Shown: positions 54,165 through 63,244, numbered from the stretch's first letter. The stretch is DNA of 64,000 nt from Methylobacterium frigidaeris (GCF_022179185.1 NZ_BPQJ01000013.1:116120-180119), one strand, 5' to 3'. Notes: a model not told the origin generated them from the sequence alone. Numbers and translations are program-made.

Positions 54165-54208
54165 GACGATAACGAGCCTGATCTCAGCGCGGGCCTACGC
54201 CCGGCCCG

Positions 54209-54874
54209 TCAATGCACATCTCGGCCGCGCTTGTCACCCCGGGGCTCGGCATTCCGGGCCTCGGCGGTCCGAACCTTGGCATTCCGAACCTTGGCATTCC
54301 ACGCCGCGGCGAGGTCGAGGAAATTGCGCACCATGGTCTGCCCGTGCTGCGACAGGATGCTCTCGGGGTGGAACTGCACCCCGTGAACCGGCCGCTCGGC
54401 GTGCTCCAGCGCCATGATCAGCCCGTCGGCCTCCGCGGTGACGACGAGGCTGTCGGGGCAAGTGGCCCGCTCGACGATCAGCGAGTGGTAGCGGGTGGCG
54501 GCGAACGGCCCGTTGATGCCGCGAAACAGCCCGTTCGCCCCGTGCTGCACCTGGGAGACCTTGCCGTGCATCGGGGCGGGGGCCCGCACCACGTCGCCGC
54601 CGAAGGCCTGGCCGATCGCCTGGAGGCCGAGGCAGACGCCGAGCATCGGGATCTCGTCGCTCAGGTCGCGCACCACATCGAGGCACACGCCGGCCTCGCT
54701 CGGCGTGCACGGGCCCGGCGAGAGCACCAGGGCGTCCGGCGCGCGCCGGCGGATCTCCTCGACGGTGATCGCGTCGTTGCGCACCACCTCGATGGAGCCG
54801 GCGAGCGACCCGATCAGATGGACGAGGTTCCAGGTGAAGGAATCGTAGTTGTCGATGACCAGGATGTCGGACAT
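54209..54874 (-). CDS. trpG: Anthranilate synthase component II (glutamine amidotransferase)
   Basis: A 221-residue class I amidotransferase that supplies ammonia to TrpE. The triad is present: Cys in GVCLGLQAIGQAFGG, His/Glu in VQFHPESILSQHG. The N terminus ILVIDNYDSFTWNLVHLIGSL is standard. It may also serve p-aminobenzoate synthesis, as PabA and TrpG are often one protein. The last 30 or so residues (NAKVRNAKVRTAEARNAEPR) are a low-complexity tail made by a short DNA repeat and go beyond the normal end of the family. It leads the trpGDC operon; trpE is not in the window. Confidence 0.93.
   Translation of the reverse strand: MSDILVIDNYDSFTWNLVHLIGSLAGSIEVVRNDAITVEEIRRRAPDALVLSPGPCTPSEAGVCLDVVRDLSDEIPMLGVCLGLQAIGQAFGGDVVRAPAPMHGKVSQVQHGANGLFRGINGPFAATRYHSLIVERATCPDSLVVTAEADGLIMALEHAERPVHGVQFHPESILSQHGQTMVRNFLDLAAAWNAKVRNAKVRTAEARNAEPRGDKRGRDVH
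54269..54298. repeat. 15-base tandem duplication in the trpG tail
   Basis: CCGAACCTTGGCATT occurs twice in a row, with degenerate copies on both sides. The period of 15 keeps the reading frame and encodes repeating NAKVR-like units at the C terminus of TrpG. Confidence 0.8.
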
Positions 54875-55026
54875 GGATGCGCCTCTTGGGGCGCGGTGTG
54901 GGGCTTGGGGCGGCGGGAGGTCAAGGGGGCGGAACGCGGCGGGGGCGGGCAGGGTCCGTGCTTCCGGGTCGAGCGGGCCGCTCGCCTCGCTCGATACGTC
55001 TCGGCAGATGTGCCGCGCGGCCCACG

Positions 55027-55060
55027 AAAAAGCCCGCCCATCCCTCGCGGGACAGGCGGG
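55027..55060 (-). terminator. Intrinsic terminator of the BI-1 family gene
   Basis: On the minus strand CCCGCC...GGGCGGG forms the stem, with the loop containing TCCCGCGAGGGA, and TTTTT follows directly. It lies 38 bases beyond the stop of the BI-1 family gene. Confidence 0.8.
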
Positions 55061-55097
55061 TGGAAGTCGAGGGTCCGTCCTTGGTGGAGGAGGGTTG

Positions 55098-55808
55098 CTA
55101 TTCCCGCTCGCCGGTGAGGCTCAGCAGCATCTGGAACAGGTTGATGAAGTTCAGGTAGAGCGAGAGCGCTCCGAACACCGCGAGCTTGGAATTGGCTTCC
55201 TCACCCCAGTTGTCGGCGTACTGCTCCTTGATCGACTGGGTGTCGTAGGCGGTCAGCCCGGTGAAGATCACGACGCCGATGAGCGAGATGGCGAATTGCA
55301 GCGCGCTCGAGGCGAGGAAGATATTCACCAGGCTGGCGATGACGAGGCCGATCAGGCCCATCACCAGGAACGAGCCCATCCGCGAGAGGTCGCGCTTGGT
55401 GGTGTAGCCGTAGAGGCTGGTCGCGCCGAACATCGCCGCGGTGATGAAGAAGGTCCGGGCGATGCTGGTGCCGGTGAAGACCAGGAAGATCGAGGCCAGG
55501 GACAGGCCCATCACCCCGCAGAAGGTCCAGAACAGGGTGTGGGCAGTGGCGGCCGAGATCCGGTCGGCGCGGAACGACAGCACCATGATGAAAGCGAGGG
55601 GGGCCAGCATCACGACGTATTTGAGCGGCGTGCCGAAGAGCGGCTTGTAGAGCGCCGGGGTCGAGGAGACGCCCAGCGCCACGAGGCCGGTCAGCGCCAG
55701 GCCGAGGCCCATCGTGTTGTAGACCCGCAGCATGTGCCGCCGCAGGCCCTCGTCGAAGACCGCACCGGCGGGGGCCGCATGGGTCTGCCAGGCGAAGGGG
55801 GTGTTCAT
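55098..55808 (-). CDS. Bax inhibitor-1/YccA family membrane protein
   Basis: A 236-residue protein with seven membrane helices. Typical features are LRRHMLRVYNTMGLGLALTGLVAL near the start, the central YGYTTKRDLSRMGSFLVMGLIGLVIASLVNIF, and the family ending TGLTAYDTQSIKEQY...LAVFGALSLYLNFINLFQMLL with acidic residues that form the proposed calcium/proton site. Bacterial members are pH-sensitive calcium-leak channels or protease modulators. It is transcribed alone with its own terminator. Confidence 0.92.
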   Translation of the reverse strand: MNTPFAWQTHAAPAGAVFDEGLRRHMLRVYNTMGLGLALTGLVALGVSSTPALYKPLFGTPLKYVVMLAPLAFIMVLSFRADRISAATAHTLFWTFCGVMGLSLASIFLVFTGTSIARTFFITAAMFGATSLYGYTTKRDLSRMGSFLVMGLIGLVIASLVNIFLASSALQFAISLIGVVIFTGLTAYDTQSIKEQYADNWGEEANSKLAVFGALSLYLNFINLFQMLLSLTGERE

Positions 55809-55845
55809 CGGGGAGGTCGCTCCGGGATGGTGGCGGTTGACGAGG

Positions 55846-56637
55846 TTAGTGCCGCAGGGCCGCCAGGGTGGCGGCGGCGCGGCCGAGATCGGGCTCGCTG
55901 CCCGAACCGCTGAGCGCGTAGGCGCCGTGCCCGGCCTTCCAGTAGACCGTGACGGCCTCCGGCGAGCGGACGATGGCGGGAGCGCTCGCCTCCGCGTCCG
56001 ACGTGCGGGTCGCGAAGAGTGCGACCTTGCCGAGGCTGCCGGCATCGATCGCGACCTCGACGCCCGCGCCGCTGCGCGAGGGGAAGATCTGCATGTCGTC
56101 GACGCGCCAGTCCGCCGGCAGGTCGGGCAGGGCGATGCCGGTCGCCGCCTCGACCTCGCGCCGCTCATAGGCCGGCGTCGGGCGCTGCGAGGTCACCCGG
56201 GCCCGCACCAGGGCGGCCTGGCGAGCCTGGAGCGCCTCCTCGACGAAAGCCGGCGCGGAGTCCGGGTAGTGCGTCGAGGCGATGGTGTTCTGCACCCCGA
56301 AATCACCGGTCTCGTTGTGCAGGAGCCAGCCGGTCCCGACCAGCATGGCGATCACGGCGGCGCGCTGGAGCCGCGCGCCGATGCGCCGCCAGGTCATGGC
56401 GCGGTCGAGGCGGCGGGCCGCCGCGGCGAGGCGCTCGGGCGTCGGACCGGGCCGCACGGCCACGCCCTGCACCGGCCCGAAGGCGGCGCAGAGGGCGTCG
56501 CGGGTGTGCAGGTCGGCCATCACCCTGGCCGCCACCTCCGGGCGCGCTGCCAGATGCTCCTCGACCTCGATTCGACGAGCGAGGTCGAGCTGGCCATCGA
56601 TATAGGCGTTCAGGTCGGCCTCGGTGATCGGATCCAT
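55846..56637 (-). CDS. Transmembrane anti-sigma factor
   Basis: A 263-residue inner-membrane regulator. The cytoplasmic sigma-binding part is about residues 1-90 (ADLNAYIDGQLDLARRIEVEEHLAARPEVAARV). One helix (AAVIAMLVGTGWLLH) follows near residue 105, then a periplasmic domain with LPDLPADWRVDDMQIFPS. The zinc-binding HxxxCxxC motif is absent, so it is not of the ZAS class. I chose ATG 56637, which has GGAGA six bases upstream; an ATG at 56667, overlapping the sigma stop, is the alternative. It holds the adjacent ECF sigma factor until a signal releases it. Confidence 0.82.
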   Translation of the reverse strand: MDPITEADLNAYIDGQLDLARRIEVEEHLAARPEVAARVMADLHTRDALCAAFGPVQGVAVRPGPTPERLAAAARRLDRAMTWRRIGARLQRAAVIAMLVGTGWLLHNETGDFGVQNTIASTHYPDSAPAFVEEALQARQAALVRARVTSQRPTPAYERREVEAATGIALPDLPADWRVDDMQIFPSRSGAGVEVAIDAGSLGKVALFATRTSDAEASAPAIVRSPEAVTVYWKAGHGAYALSGSGSEPDLGRAAATLAALRH

Positions 56638-56666
56638 GGTCGTCTCCGGTGACTGCTCGCCGCTCA

Positions 56667-57239
56667 TCACGATGCCCTCGCGGCGTTGCCGCCCTCGACC
56701 ACCCGCAGGCGCAGGGCCGGTCGCTCCGGCGCGTCGTCCGGGGCCGGCAGGCGGGAGGCGCCGCTCTCGATGTTGCGCAAGGCCGCCCGGGCCCGCCCGA
56801 GGCGCGACATCAGCGTGCCGATGGGGATGCCGAGCACATCGGCCGCCTCCTGGTAGGCCAGCCCCTCGATCGTCACGAGGTGCAGGGCCTCGCGCTGCTC
56901 CGCCGGCAGGCGCTGGAACGCCTCGCGCACCTGGGCCAGCCGCACATGCCCCTCCTGCGCAGGCGGCGTCGCCTCCTCGACGATGTGGCCGAGGGCGTCG
57001 GCGTAGCGCGCCTCGACCTTGCGGCGGCGCTGATCGTCGATGAAGGCGTTGTGCAGCACCGTCATCAGCCAGGTGCGCAGGTTGGTGCCGGGCCGCAAGG
57101 TACCCTGGCGCTCGAGGGCGCGCACGAGGGTGTCGTGCACGAGGTCGTCGGCCTGCGCGGAATCGCGCGTCAGGGATCTGGCGTAGCGCCGGAGCGGCAC
57201 CAGGAGGTCGAGCACGTCGGGGCGCTTGCGAAGCATCAT
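56667..57239 (-). CDS. ECF RNA polymerase sigma factor
   Basis: A 190-residue sigma-70 family protein with regions 2 and 4 only. Region 2 shows LRRYARSLTRDSAQADDLVHDTLVRALERQ and LRTWLMTVLHNAFIDDQRRRK. Region 4 shows FQRLPAEQREALHLVTIEGLAYQEAADVLGIPIGTLMSRLGRAR. It is typical of ECF factors controlled by a membrane anti-sigma, which is the next gene. Start could be 57239 or the next codon; no clear ribosome site separates them. Target genes are unknown. Confidence 0.92.
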   Translation of the reverse strand: MMLRKRPDVLDLLVPLRRYARSLTRDSAQADDLVHDTLVRALERQGTLRPGTNLRTWLMTVLHNAFIDDQRRRKVEARYADALGHIVEEATPPAQEGHVRLAQVREAFQRLPAEQREALHLVTIEGLAYQEAADVLGIPIGTLMSRLGRARAALRNIESGASRLPAPDDAPERPALRLRVVEGGNAARAS

Positions 57240-57374
57240 GATGGGTAAACGTGCGGAGGCGCGTTCCTAATCCCCTCGCCGCCGCTCCGCGCGACCGTCA
57301 TCGCGCAGGGTCAGGTTCACATCCGCGTGATCGAGCCGTCGGCATGGGGGCCGAAACGACGCCGCCGAAACGAC

Positions 57375-57397
57375 AAGGGGCCCCGAATGGGCCCCTT
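57375..57397 (-). terminator. Terminator of the glutamate-type ABC operon
   Basis: A perfect 9-bp stem AAGGGGCCC / GGGCCCCTT with a five-base loop lies 27 bases past the ATPase stop. On the minus strand a mixed GTCGTTTCG follows. It marks the end of the four-gene transporter operon. Confidence 0.65.
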
Positions 57398-57423
57398 GCG
57401 CACGTCCGAACGGGACGGCCGTT

Positions 57424-58284
57424 TCAGTGCGACAGGATCCGCGACAGGAAGGTCTGGGCGCGCTCGCTGCGCGGGGAGCCGAAGAACTCCTCCTTCTGCG
57501 CGTCCTCGACGATCTCGCCCTTGTCCATGAAGATCACCCGGTGGGCGACCTTGCGGGCGAAGCCCATCTCGTGGGTCACCACCATCATGGTCATGCCTTC
57601 ACGGGCGAGCTCGACCATCACGTCCAGCACCTCGCCGACCATCTCGGGGTCCAGCGCCGAGGTCGGCTCGTCGAACAGCATCACGATCGGGTTCATGGCG
57701 AGCGCCCGCGCGATGGCGACGCGCTGCTGCTGGCCGCCGGAGAGCTGGCCCGGATACTTGTGCGCATGGGCCTTGAGGCCGACCCGCTCGAGCAGCGCCA
57801 GGCCCTTGGCCTGCGCCTCGTCCTTGCTCCGGCCGAGCACCTTGCGTTGTGCGAGGCTCAGATTGTCGGTGATCGACAGGTGCGGGAACAGCTCGAAATG
57901 CTGGAACACCATGCCGACCCGCGAGCGGAGCTTGGGCAGGTTGGTCTTCTTGTTGGCGATCTGCGTCCCGTCGACGGTGATCTGGCCCTTCTGGAACGGC
58001 TCGAGGGCATTGACGCACTTGATGAGCGTCGACTTGCCGGAGCCCGACGGGCCGCAGACCACCACCACCTCGCCCTTGCGGATGGCGGTGGTGCAGTCCG
58101 TCAGCACCTGGAAGTCGCCGTACCACTTCGAGATGCCCTCGATGGTGATCATCGGCGCGCCGGTCGCCGCCACCGGCGGCGGATCGGTGAGCAGGGTGCC
58201 GACGGGGCCGGAGGCCGGCGCCGCCGCGGACGTGGCCTGCGGCTCCGGAACGGGGCTGACGGGCGGCATCGCGGAGGAGGTCAT
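57424..58284 (-). CDS. gltL: Glutamate/aspartate-type ABC transporter ATP-binding protein
   Basis: A 286-residue ATPase of the polar amino acid family. It has [18 protein letters not shown] (Walker A), [14 protein letters not shown], the signature [32 protein letters not shown] and [16 protein letters not shown]. About 45 Pro/Ala-rich residues precede the core (which begins [11 protein letters not shown]), so translation may instead start at a later ATG before ITIEG. It is the last gene of the operon and 27 bases after the permease gene. Confidence 0.9.
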   Translation of the reverse strand: MTSSAMPPVSPVPEPQATSAAAPASGPVGTLLTDPPPVAATGAPMITIEGISKWYGDFQVLTDCTTAIRKGEVVVVCGPSGSGKSTLIKCVNALEPFQKGQITVDGTQIANKKTNLPKLRSRVGMVFQHFELFPHLSITDNLSLAQRKVLGRSKDEAQAKGLALLERVGLKAHAHKYPGQLSGGQQQRVAIARALAMNPIVMLFDEPTSALDPEMVGEVLDVMVELAREGMTMMVVTHEMGFARKVAHRVIFMDKGEIVEDAQKEEFFGSPRSERAQTFLSRILSH

Positions 58285-58310
58285 GGGCAGGGAATCCTTG
58301 GGCGAGAACC

Positions 58311-59003
58311 CTATCGGATGATGGCGACCCGGCGCTGCAGGCGGCGCACCAGGAGCGAGGCGATGAAGCAGACGGCGAAGTAGACCACGGCGGCGAACAG
58401 GTACATCTCGACCAGGCGGCCATCGCGCTGCGCCACCTTGGACGCGGCACCGAGGAAGTCGGTGATCGACAGGACGTAGACCAGCGAGGTGTCCTGGAAC
58501 AGCACGATGGTCTGGGTCAGCAGCACGGGCAGCATGTTGCGGAAGGCCTGGGGCAGGATGACGTTGCCCATCGACTGCCAGTAGGTGAGGCCGAGCGCCG
58601 AGGCGGCGGCCGCCTGGCCCTTGGGGATCGACTGGATGCCCGCCCGCATGATCTCGGAGAAGTAGGCCGCCTCGAACAGCGTGAAGGTGATGAGCGAGGA
58701 GGAGAAGGCGCCGACCTGGATCGGCCGTTCGGCCCCGATGACCCACTGCCCGATATACGGCACCAGGAAGTAGAACCAGAAGATCACCAGCACCAGCGGC
58801 AGCGAGCGCATGAAGTTGACATAGGCCTTGGCGATCTGCGGCAGCACCGGCAGGCCGGAGAGCCGCATCATGGCGATCAGCGTGCCGAGGATCACGCCGC
58901 CGACCGCCGCGAGCGCGGTCAGCGTCAGCGTGAAGGTCATCCCGTCGAAGAACAGGTAGCGCCAGGAATTGAGGATGACGCTGAAATCGAAGTTCGAGAA
59001 CAT
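58311..59003 (-). CDS. gltK: Glutamate/aspartate-type ABC transporter permease (GltK-like)
   Basis: A 230-residue permease with five or so helices. The HisM-type N terminus ([32 protein letters not shown]) and the EAA loop [43 protein letters not shown] place it in the polar amino acid family. It follows the other permease gene by 28 bases. It pairs with that subunit to form the translocation channel. Confidence 0.9.
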   Translation of the reverse strand: MFSNFDFSVILNSWRYLFFDGMTFTLTLTALAAVGGVILGTLIAMMRLSGLPVLPQIAKAYVNFMRSLPLVLVIFWFYFLVPYIGQWVIGAERPIQVGAFSSSLITFTLFEAAYFSEIMRAGIQSIPKGQAAAASALGLTYWQSMGNVILPQAFRNMLPVLLTQTIVLFQDTSLVYVLSITDFLGAASKVAQRDGRLVEMYLFAAVVYFAVCFIASLLVRRLQRRVAIIR

Positions 59004-59031
59004 CGCGGGCCCTTGTCCGTCAGCGTAGAGG

Positions 59032-59751
59032 TTAGCGGCCCGGCACCGCGACGCGGCGCTCGATCAGCCCGGCGGCGGTCACCACCAGCAGGTTGATGAT
59101 GATGTAGATGATCGTCGCGGCGGTGAAGGCCTCGAAGACCTGGAACGAGAATTCCTGCATCGCCCGGGCCCGGGCTGTCAGCTCCAGGAGGCCGATGGTC
59201 AGCGCCACGGACGTGTTCTTCAGGTTGTTGAGGAACTCGGAGGTCAGCGGCGGCAGGATGATGCGGTAGGCGTTGGGCAGGAGCACGTAGCGGTAGGTCT
59301 GCGCGGTGGTGAGCCCGAGCGCCGTGCCGGCCATGCGCTGGCCCCGCGGCAGGGCCTGGATGCCGGCCCGCACCTGCTCGGCGACGCGCGAGGCGGTGAA
59401 GAAGCCGAGGCACACCACGGCGGTGTAGAACGGCGCGTTCGGCAACTGCTTCAGCCAGGTGCCCCAGGATTCGGGCAGCACCTCGGGCAGCACGAAGAAC
59501 CACAGGAACATCTGCACGAGGAGCGGGATATTGCGGAACAGCTCGACATAGGCGTTGCCGACGCTCTGCGCCGCCCGGCTCGGCAGGGTGCGCAGCACGC
59601 CGACGACCGAGCCGACCGCGAAGGCGATGACCCAGGCGCAGAGGGCGGTGACGATCGTCCAGATCAGGCCCGACAGCAGCATGTCGGCGTAGGTGCCGTT
59701 CCCCTCGGGCGACGCCTCGAAGAAGATGCCCCAGTTCCAGTTGTAGTTCAT
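59032..59751 (-). CDS. gltJ: Glutamate/aspartate-type ABC transporter permease (GltJ-like)
   Basis: A 239-residue permease beginning MNYNWNWGIFFEASPEG, a start typical of GltJ/AatQ. It has the segment ELFRNIPLLVQMFLWFFVLPEVLP and the EAA loop EQVRAGIQALPRGQRMAGTALGLTTAQTYRYVLLPNAYR. It is the second gene of the operon, 168 bases after the binding-protein gene, with a hairpin in between. Confidence 0.9.
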   Translation of the reverse strand: MNYNWNWGIFFEASPEGNGTYADMLLSGLIWTIVTALCAWVIAFAVGSVVGVLRTLPSRAAQSVGNAYVELFRNIPLLVQMFLWFFVLPEVLPESWGTWLKQLPNAPFYTAVVCLGFFTASRVAEQVRAGIQALPRGQRMAGTALGLTTAQTYRYVLLPNAYRIILPPLTSEFLNNLKNTSVALTIGLLELTARARAMQEFSFQVFEAFTAATIIYIIINLLVVTAAGLIERRVAVPGR

Positions 59752-59882
59752 GCCCTGTCTTCCGGGTCCGCTCGGCTTGGTCGAGGCTGTCTCGGCGGCG
59801 ATGGTATACGGTTTTCCGGCCCGGGCGAGGCCGGGCGCGGTCGAGGCACAGGGAAAAGTGCCGAGGGAGAAGATCCGGGGAA

Positions 59883-59908
59883 GCGCCGCCCCCTCGGGAG
59901 GGCGGCGC
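59883..59908 (-). terminator. Intercistronic hairpin after the binding-protein gene
   Basis: A 9-bp stem GCGCCGCCC / GGGCGGCGC with an eight-base loop starts 12 bases past the binding-protein stop. In amino acid importers such hairpins commonly attenuate the membrane genes, giving excess binding protein. Confidence 0.6.
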
Positions 59909-59919
59909 GCCGCGTCAGA

Positions 59920-60831
59920 TCAGTAGGCGGCCGGGTCCGGGCTGTCGCTCGGCTTGGCGAAGGCGTGCTGCAGCGCCTCGCTCATCGGCAGGTTCAGGTT
60001 GATGTCCCGCGGCGGGATCGGCTTCATGAACCACTTGTCGTAGGTCACCTTGGACTCGGGGCTCTTGTAGAAGGCGGCCGTGGCGGCGTCCGTGACCTTC
60101 TTGAACGGCGCATCGTCCTTGCGCAGCATGATGCCGTAGGGCTCGGGCTTCGACAGGGCGTCGGTCGAGATCATGTAGGCGCCCGGTTCCTTCGAGCCGG
60201 CGGCGAGCGAGGCCAGGAGCACGTCGTCCATCACGAAGGCGGCGGCGCGGCCGGTCTCGACCATCAGGAACGCCTCGGCGTGGTCCTTGGCCGGCAGGAT
60301 CGTGATGCCGAGCTTCTTCTCGGCATTGTACTCGTTGATCTGCTTGATGTTCGTAGTGCCCGAGGTCGACACGACGGTCTTGCCCTTCAGGTCCTCGAAC
60401 TTCGTCAGCCCGCTCGACTTCTTGGCGACGAAGCGGTTGGCGGTGAGGAAGTGGGTGTTGGTGAAGGCGACCTGCTTCTGCCGGTCGACGTTGTTGGTGG
60501 TCGAGCCGCATTCGAGGTCGACGGTGCCGTTGGCGATCAGCGGGATGCGCGTCGCAGAGGTCACCGGGTTCAGCTTGACCTCGAGCTTGTCGAGCTTCAG
60601 CTCGGTCTTCACCGCGTCGACGATCTTGTAGCAGATGTCCATCGCGAAGCCGACCGGCTTCTGGTTGTTGTCGAGGTAGGAGAACGGCACCGACGAGTCG
60701 CGGTAGCCCAGCGTGATCTGCCCGGTCTCCTTGATCTTCTTCAGCGTCCCGGTCAGATCCTGTGCCGAGGCGGTTCCCGCCGAGGCCGCCAGGCCGGCGA
60801 GCAGGACGGGAAGCAGGCTTCTCAAACGCAT
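59920..60831 (-). CDS. gltI: Glutamate/aspartate-type periplasmic binding protein
   Basis: A 303-residue family 3 solute-binding protein. The leader RSLLPVLLAGLAASAGTASAQ is cleaved near residue 24. The mature part has LKKIKETGQITLGYRDSSVPFSYLDNNQKPVGFAMDIC, NPVTSATRIPLIANGTVDLECGSTTNN and FEDLKGKTVVSTSGTTN, close to GltI/AatJ. The Arg-containing clamp residues for the amino-acid carboxylate are present. AAGGAG eight bases before 60831 sets the start. It is the first gene of the importer operon and divergent from dgcN-dgcA, so the true ligand may be D- as well as L-glutamate. Confidence 0.9.
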   Translation of the reverse strand: MRLRSLLPVLLAGLAASAGTASAQDLTGTLKKIKETGQITLGYRDSSVPFSYLDNNQKPVGFAMDICYKIVDAVKTELKLDKLEVKLNPVTSATRIPLIANGTVDLECGSTTNNVDRQKQVAFTNTHFLTANRFVAKKSSGLTKFEDLKGKTVVSTSGTTNIKQINEYNAEKKLGITILPAKDHAEAFLMVETGRAAAFVMDDVLLASLAAGSKEPGAYMISTDALSKPEPYGIMLRKDDAPFKKVTDAATAAFYKSPESKVTYDKWFMKPIPPRDINLNLPMSEALQHAFAKPSDSPDPAAY

Positions 60832-61132
60832 TCGTGCTCTCCTTTTGGGCACAGACCTAGTCCGTCACGGCGATGTTGGCGTCAAGGGTCGGGCTGGGGA
60901 TGAGTGGGGCGCCCGGACGGGGCCAGTCTGCGCAGGCCGGGAGGTCGTGCCCGGTCCGCCCCTGGCAAGCCGCGGGCCAACCGCAGCCGTGGCGCGCCGC
61001 CGCCCCGGCCGGGCAGCCCCTCGCGGGGGACCTGTTGCGCCCTGGACCCGCCCGCGCGAAGGTGCCACCGCCGACGGCCCTGAGCTTGCTCGGCCCCCGC
61101 GACGAACCCGCGACGACGGACCGACGAGACCG
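60832..61132. other. Divergent control region, amino acid importer and dgcN
   Basis: These 301 bases separate two divergent operons and hold no gene I can support. The region is very GC-rich except close to the importer start. Promoters for both directions should lie here. I found no clear operator palindrome, and no DgcR-type regulator gene is in the window. Confidence 0.45.
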
Positions 61133-62143
61133 ATGCAGATCGCCACGCCCTACCTGATGTTCCTCGGCGACGTGCCCGACCGGCTCGCCGCCAAGACCGC
61201 CTACGGCATCGTCGACTGGCGGCCCGAATGGTGCGTCGGGCAGCTGCGCCTGCCCGGTTGCGCCGCCGATCTCGGCATCCCGGACCTGACGATCGCGGAG
61301 GGCGTCGCCAAGGGTGCCCGCACGCTCATCGTCGGCGTGGTCAATGCCGGCGGCGTGCTGCCGCCGCACTGGGTCGCCACCATCGTCCAGGCGCTGGAGG
61401 CCGGGCTCGACGTGGCGAGCGGCTTGCACACCCGCCTCGGCTCGGTGCCGGAGATCGCCGAGGCCGCGTCCCGCCACGGGCGCCAGCTCCACGACGTGCG
61501 CCACTCCGACCAGCGTTTCGATACCGGCAAGGGCACGCGGCGGTCGGGCAAGCGGCTGCTCACCGTCGGCACCGACTGCTCGGTCGGCAAGAAGTACACC
61601 GTGCTGGCGCTGGAGAAGGGCATGCGGGCCCGCGGCCTCGATGCCGATTTCCGCGCCACCGGGCAGACCGGGGTGTTCATCTCCGGTCGCGGCGTCGCCA
61701 TCGACGCGGTGGTGGCCGATTTCATCTCCGGCGCCGTCGAGTGGATCGCGCCCGCCGCCGATCCGCAGCACTGGGACCTGATCGAGGGCCAGGGCTCGCT
61801 GTTCCATCCGAGCTTCGCCGGCGTCAGCCTCGGCCTGCTGCACGGGGCGCAGGCCGACGCCTTCGTGGTCTGCCACGAGCCGACCCGTACGACGATGCGC
61901 GGGGTCAGGCACCCGCTGCCGAGCATTCAGGAGGTCATCGACCTCACGGTACGGCTCGGCCGCCTGACCAACCCGGACATCCGGCCGACCGGCATCGCAG
62001 TCAACACGCAGGCCCTGGAGGAGGGGGAGGCGAGGGCGCTCCTCGACACGCTCGCCGCCGAGCACGGCCTGCCGGCGACGGACCCGGTGCGGTTCGGGGT
62101 CGAGGGGCTGGTCGACCGTCTGGTCGCGGAGTTCCCGGCGTGA
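61133..62143 (+). CDS. dgcN: DUF1611 protein, probable D-glutamate N-acetyltransferase DgcN
   Basis: A 336-residue protein of the DUF1611 family. The C-terminal P-loop-type domain begins RLLTVGTDCSVGKKYTVLALEKGM (residues 142-163), followed by ATGQTGVFISGRGVAIDAVVADFISGAVEW and DLIEGQGSLFHPSF. DUF1611 proteins encoded beside an enolase-type racemase have been shown in other bacteria to N-acetylate D-glutamate in the DgcN-DgcA pathway. The start ATG at 61133 lacks a strong ribosome site. The next gene overlaps its stop (GTGA). The assignment rests on family plus gene pairing; no experiment is implied for this protein. Confidence 0.8.
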   Translation: MQIATPYLMFLGDVPDRLAAKTAYGIVDWRPEWCVGQLRLPGCAADLGIPDLTIAEGVAKGARTLIVGVVNAGGVLPPHWVATIVQALEAGLDVASGLHTRLGSVPEIAEAASRHGRQLHDVRHSDQRFDTGKGTRRSGKRLLTVGTDCSVGKKYTVLALEKGMRARGLDADFRATGQTGVFISGRGVAIDAVVADFISGAVEWIAPAADPQHWDLIEGQGSLFHPSFAGVSLGLLHGAQADAFVVCHEPTRTTMRGVRHPLPSIQEVIDLTVRLGRLTNPDIRPTGIAVNTQALEEGEARALLDTLAAEHGLPATDPVRFGVEGLVDRLVAEFPA

Positions 62144-63120
62144 TCCGGCTCGCGACCGCCATCGAGCGCTGGCCGATCGCCGGCACCTTCACCATCTCGC
62201 GCGGCAGCCGGACCGAGGCGGTGGTGGTGACCGCCGAAGTCACGGACGGCGCCGTCACCGGCCGCGGCGAGTGCGTTCCTTACGCCCGCTACGGCGAGAC
62301 CGTGGAGGGCGTGCGCGACCTGATCGCGGCGCAGGCCGAGGCGCTGGCCGCCGGCCTGAGCCGGCAGGATCTCGCCGGACGGATGCCGGCGGGCGCCGCC
62401 CGCAACGCCCTCGACTGTGCCCTGTGGGACTTCGAGGCCAAGCGCGCCGGCAGGCCCGCCTCCGCGCTCGCCGGGATCCCGGCCCCCGCCCCGGTGACGA
62501 CCTGCTACACTCTGAGCCTCGGCAGCCCGGAGGAGATGGCGGCGGCGGCCCACGTGGCGGCCGCGCGGCCGCTCCTGAAGGTGAAGCTCGGCGGCGCCGG
62601 CGACCCTGAGCGGATCGCCGCGGTGCGACGGGGCGCACCGAATTCGCGGCTCGTGGTCGACGCCAACGAGGCCTGGTCGGCCGAGACGTTGGCGGCCAAC
62701 CTCGCGGCCTGCGCGGCGGCCGGCGTAGAGCTGATCGAGCAGCCCCTGCCGGCGGGCGACGACGGGCTGCTCGCCCGCATCGACCGCCCAATACCGATCT
62801 GCGCCGACGAGAGCCTGCACGGCGACGTCGGCCTCGATGCGCTGAGAGATCGCTACGACGCGATCAACATCAAGCTCGACAAGGCCGGCGGCCTCACCGA
62901 GGCCCTGCGCCTCGCGAAAGGAGCGAAGGCGCAGGGGCTGTCGATCATGGTCGGCTGCATGCTCGGCACCTCGCTCGCCATGGCACCGGCGATGCTGCTC
63001 TCAGGCTTCGCCGACTTCGTCGACCTCGACGGGCCGCTCCTTCTCGCCCGCGACCGCGAGCCCGGGCTGCGCTTCGAGGGCAGCCTGATCCACCCGCCGG
63101 AGCCGGCCCTGTGGGGATGA
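62140..63120 (+). CDS. dgcA: Enolase-superfamily racemase, probable N-acetyl-D-glutamate racemase DgcA
   Basis: A 326-residue member of the dipeptide-epimerase-like group. The catalytic KxK is Lys147/Lys149 in LLKVKLGG. The metal ligands are Asp174 in VVDANEAW, Glu200 in LIEQPLP and Asp223 in CADES. The second base is Lys245 in AINIKLDKAGG. Both bases are present, as a racemase needs. It starts at a GTG overlapping the dgcN stop. In the known pathway DgcA converts N-acetyl-D-glutamate to the L form. L-Ala-D/L-Glu epimerase is the alternative, but the DUF1611 partner favours DgcA. Confidence 0.8.
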   Translation: MIRLATAIERWPIAGTFTISRGSRTEAVVVTAEVTDGAVTGRGECVPYARYGETVEGVRDLIAAQAEALAAGLSRQDLAGRMPAGAARNALDCALWDFEAKRAGRPASALAGIPAPAPVTTCYTLSLGSPEEMAAAAHVAAARPLLKVKLGGAGDPERIAAVRRGAPNSRLVVDANEAWSAETLAANLAACAAAGVELIEQPLPAGDDGLLARIDRPIPICADESLHGDVGLDALRDRYDAINIKLDKAGGLTEALRLAKGAKAQGLSIMVGCMLGTSLAMAPAMLLSGFADFVDLDGPLLLARDREPGLRFEGSLIHPPEPALWG

Positions 63121-63244
63121 GGGTATTTTCGGCCTGAACCGGACCTTCGGACGGGCCCGGCGCGCTTGCGCCTGGCCGGCAAAGGGTGCTCTCTGACCGT
63201 CAGGGACCGGGAACGGGTCCCGCATCCGGGAGAGACCGTACGCC

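Noticed and set aside
57240..57270. A GGAAC...CGTT pair upstream of the ECF sigma gene that looks like a general-stress (EcfG-type) or self-controlled promoter
   Set aside because: Only 11 bases separate the two boxes; a functional promoter of this type needs about 16-17.
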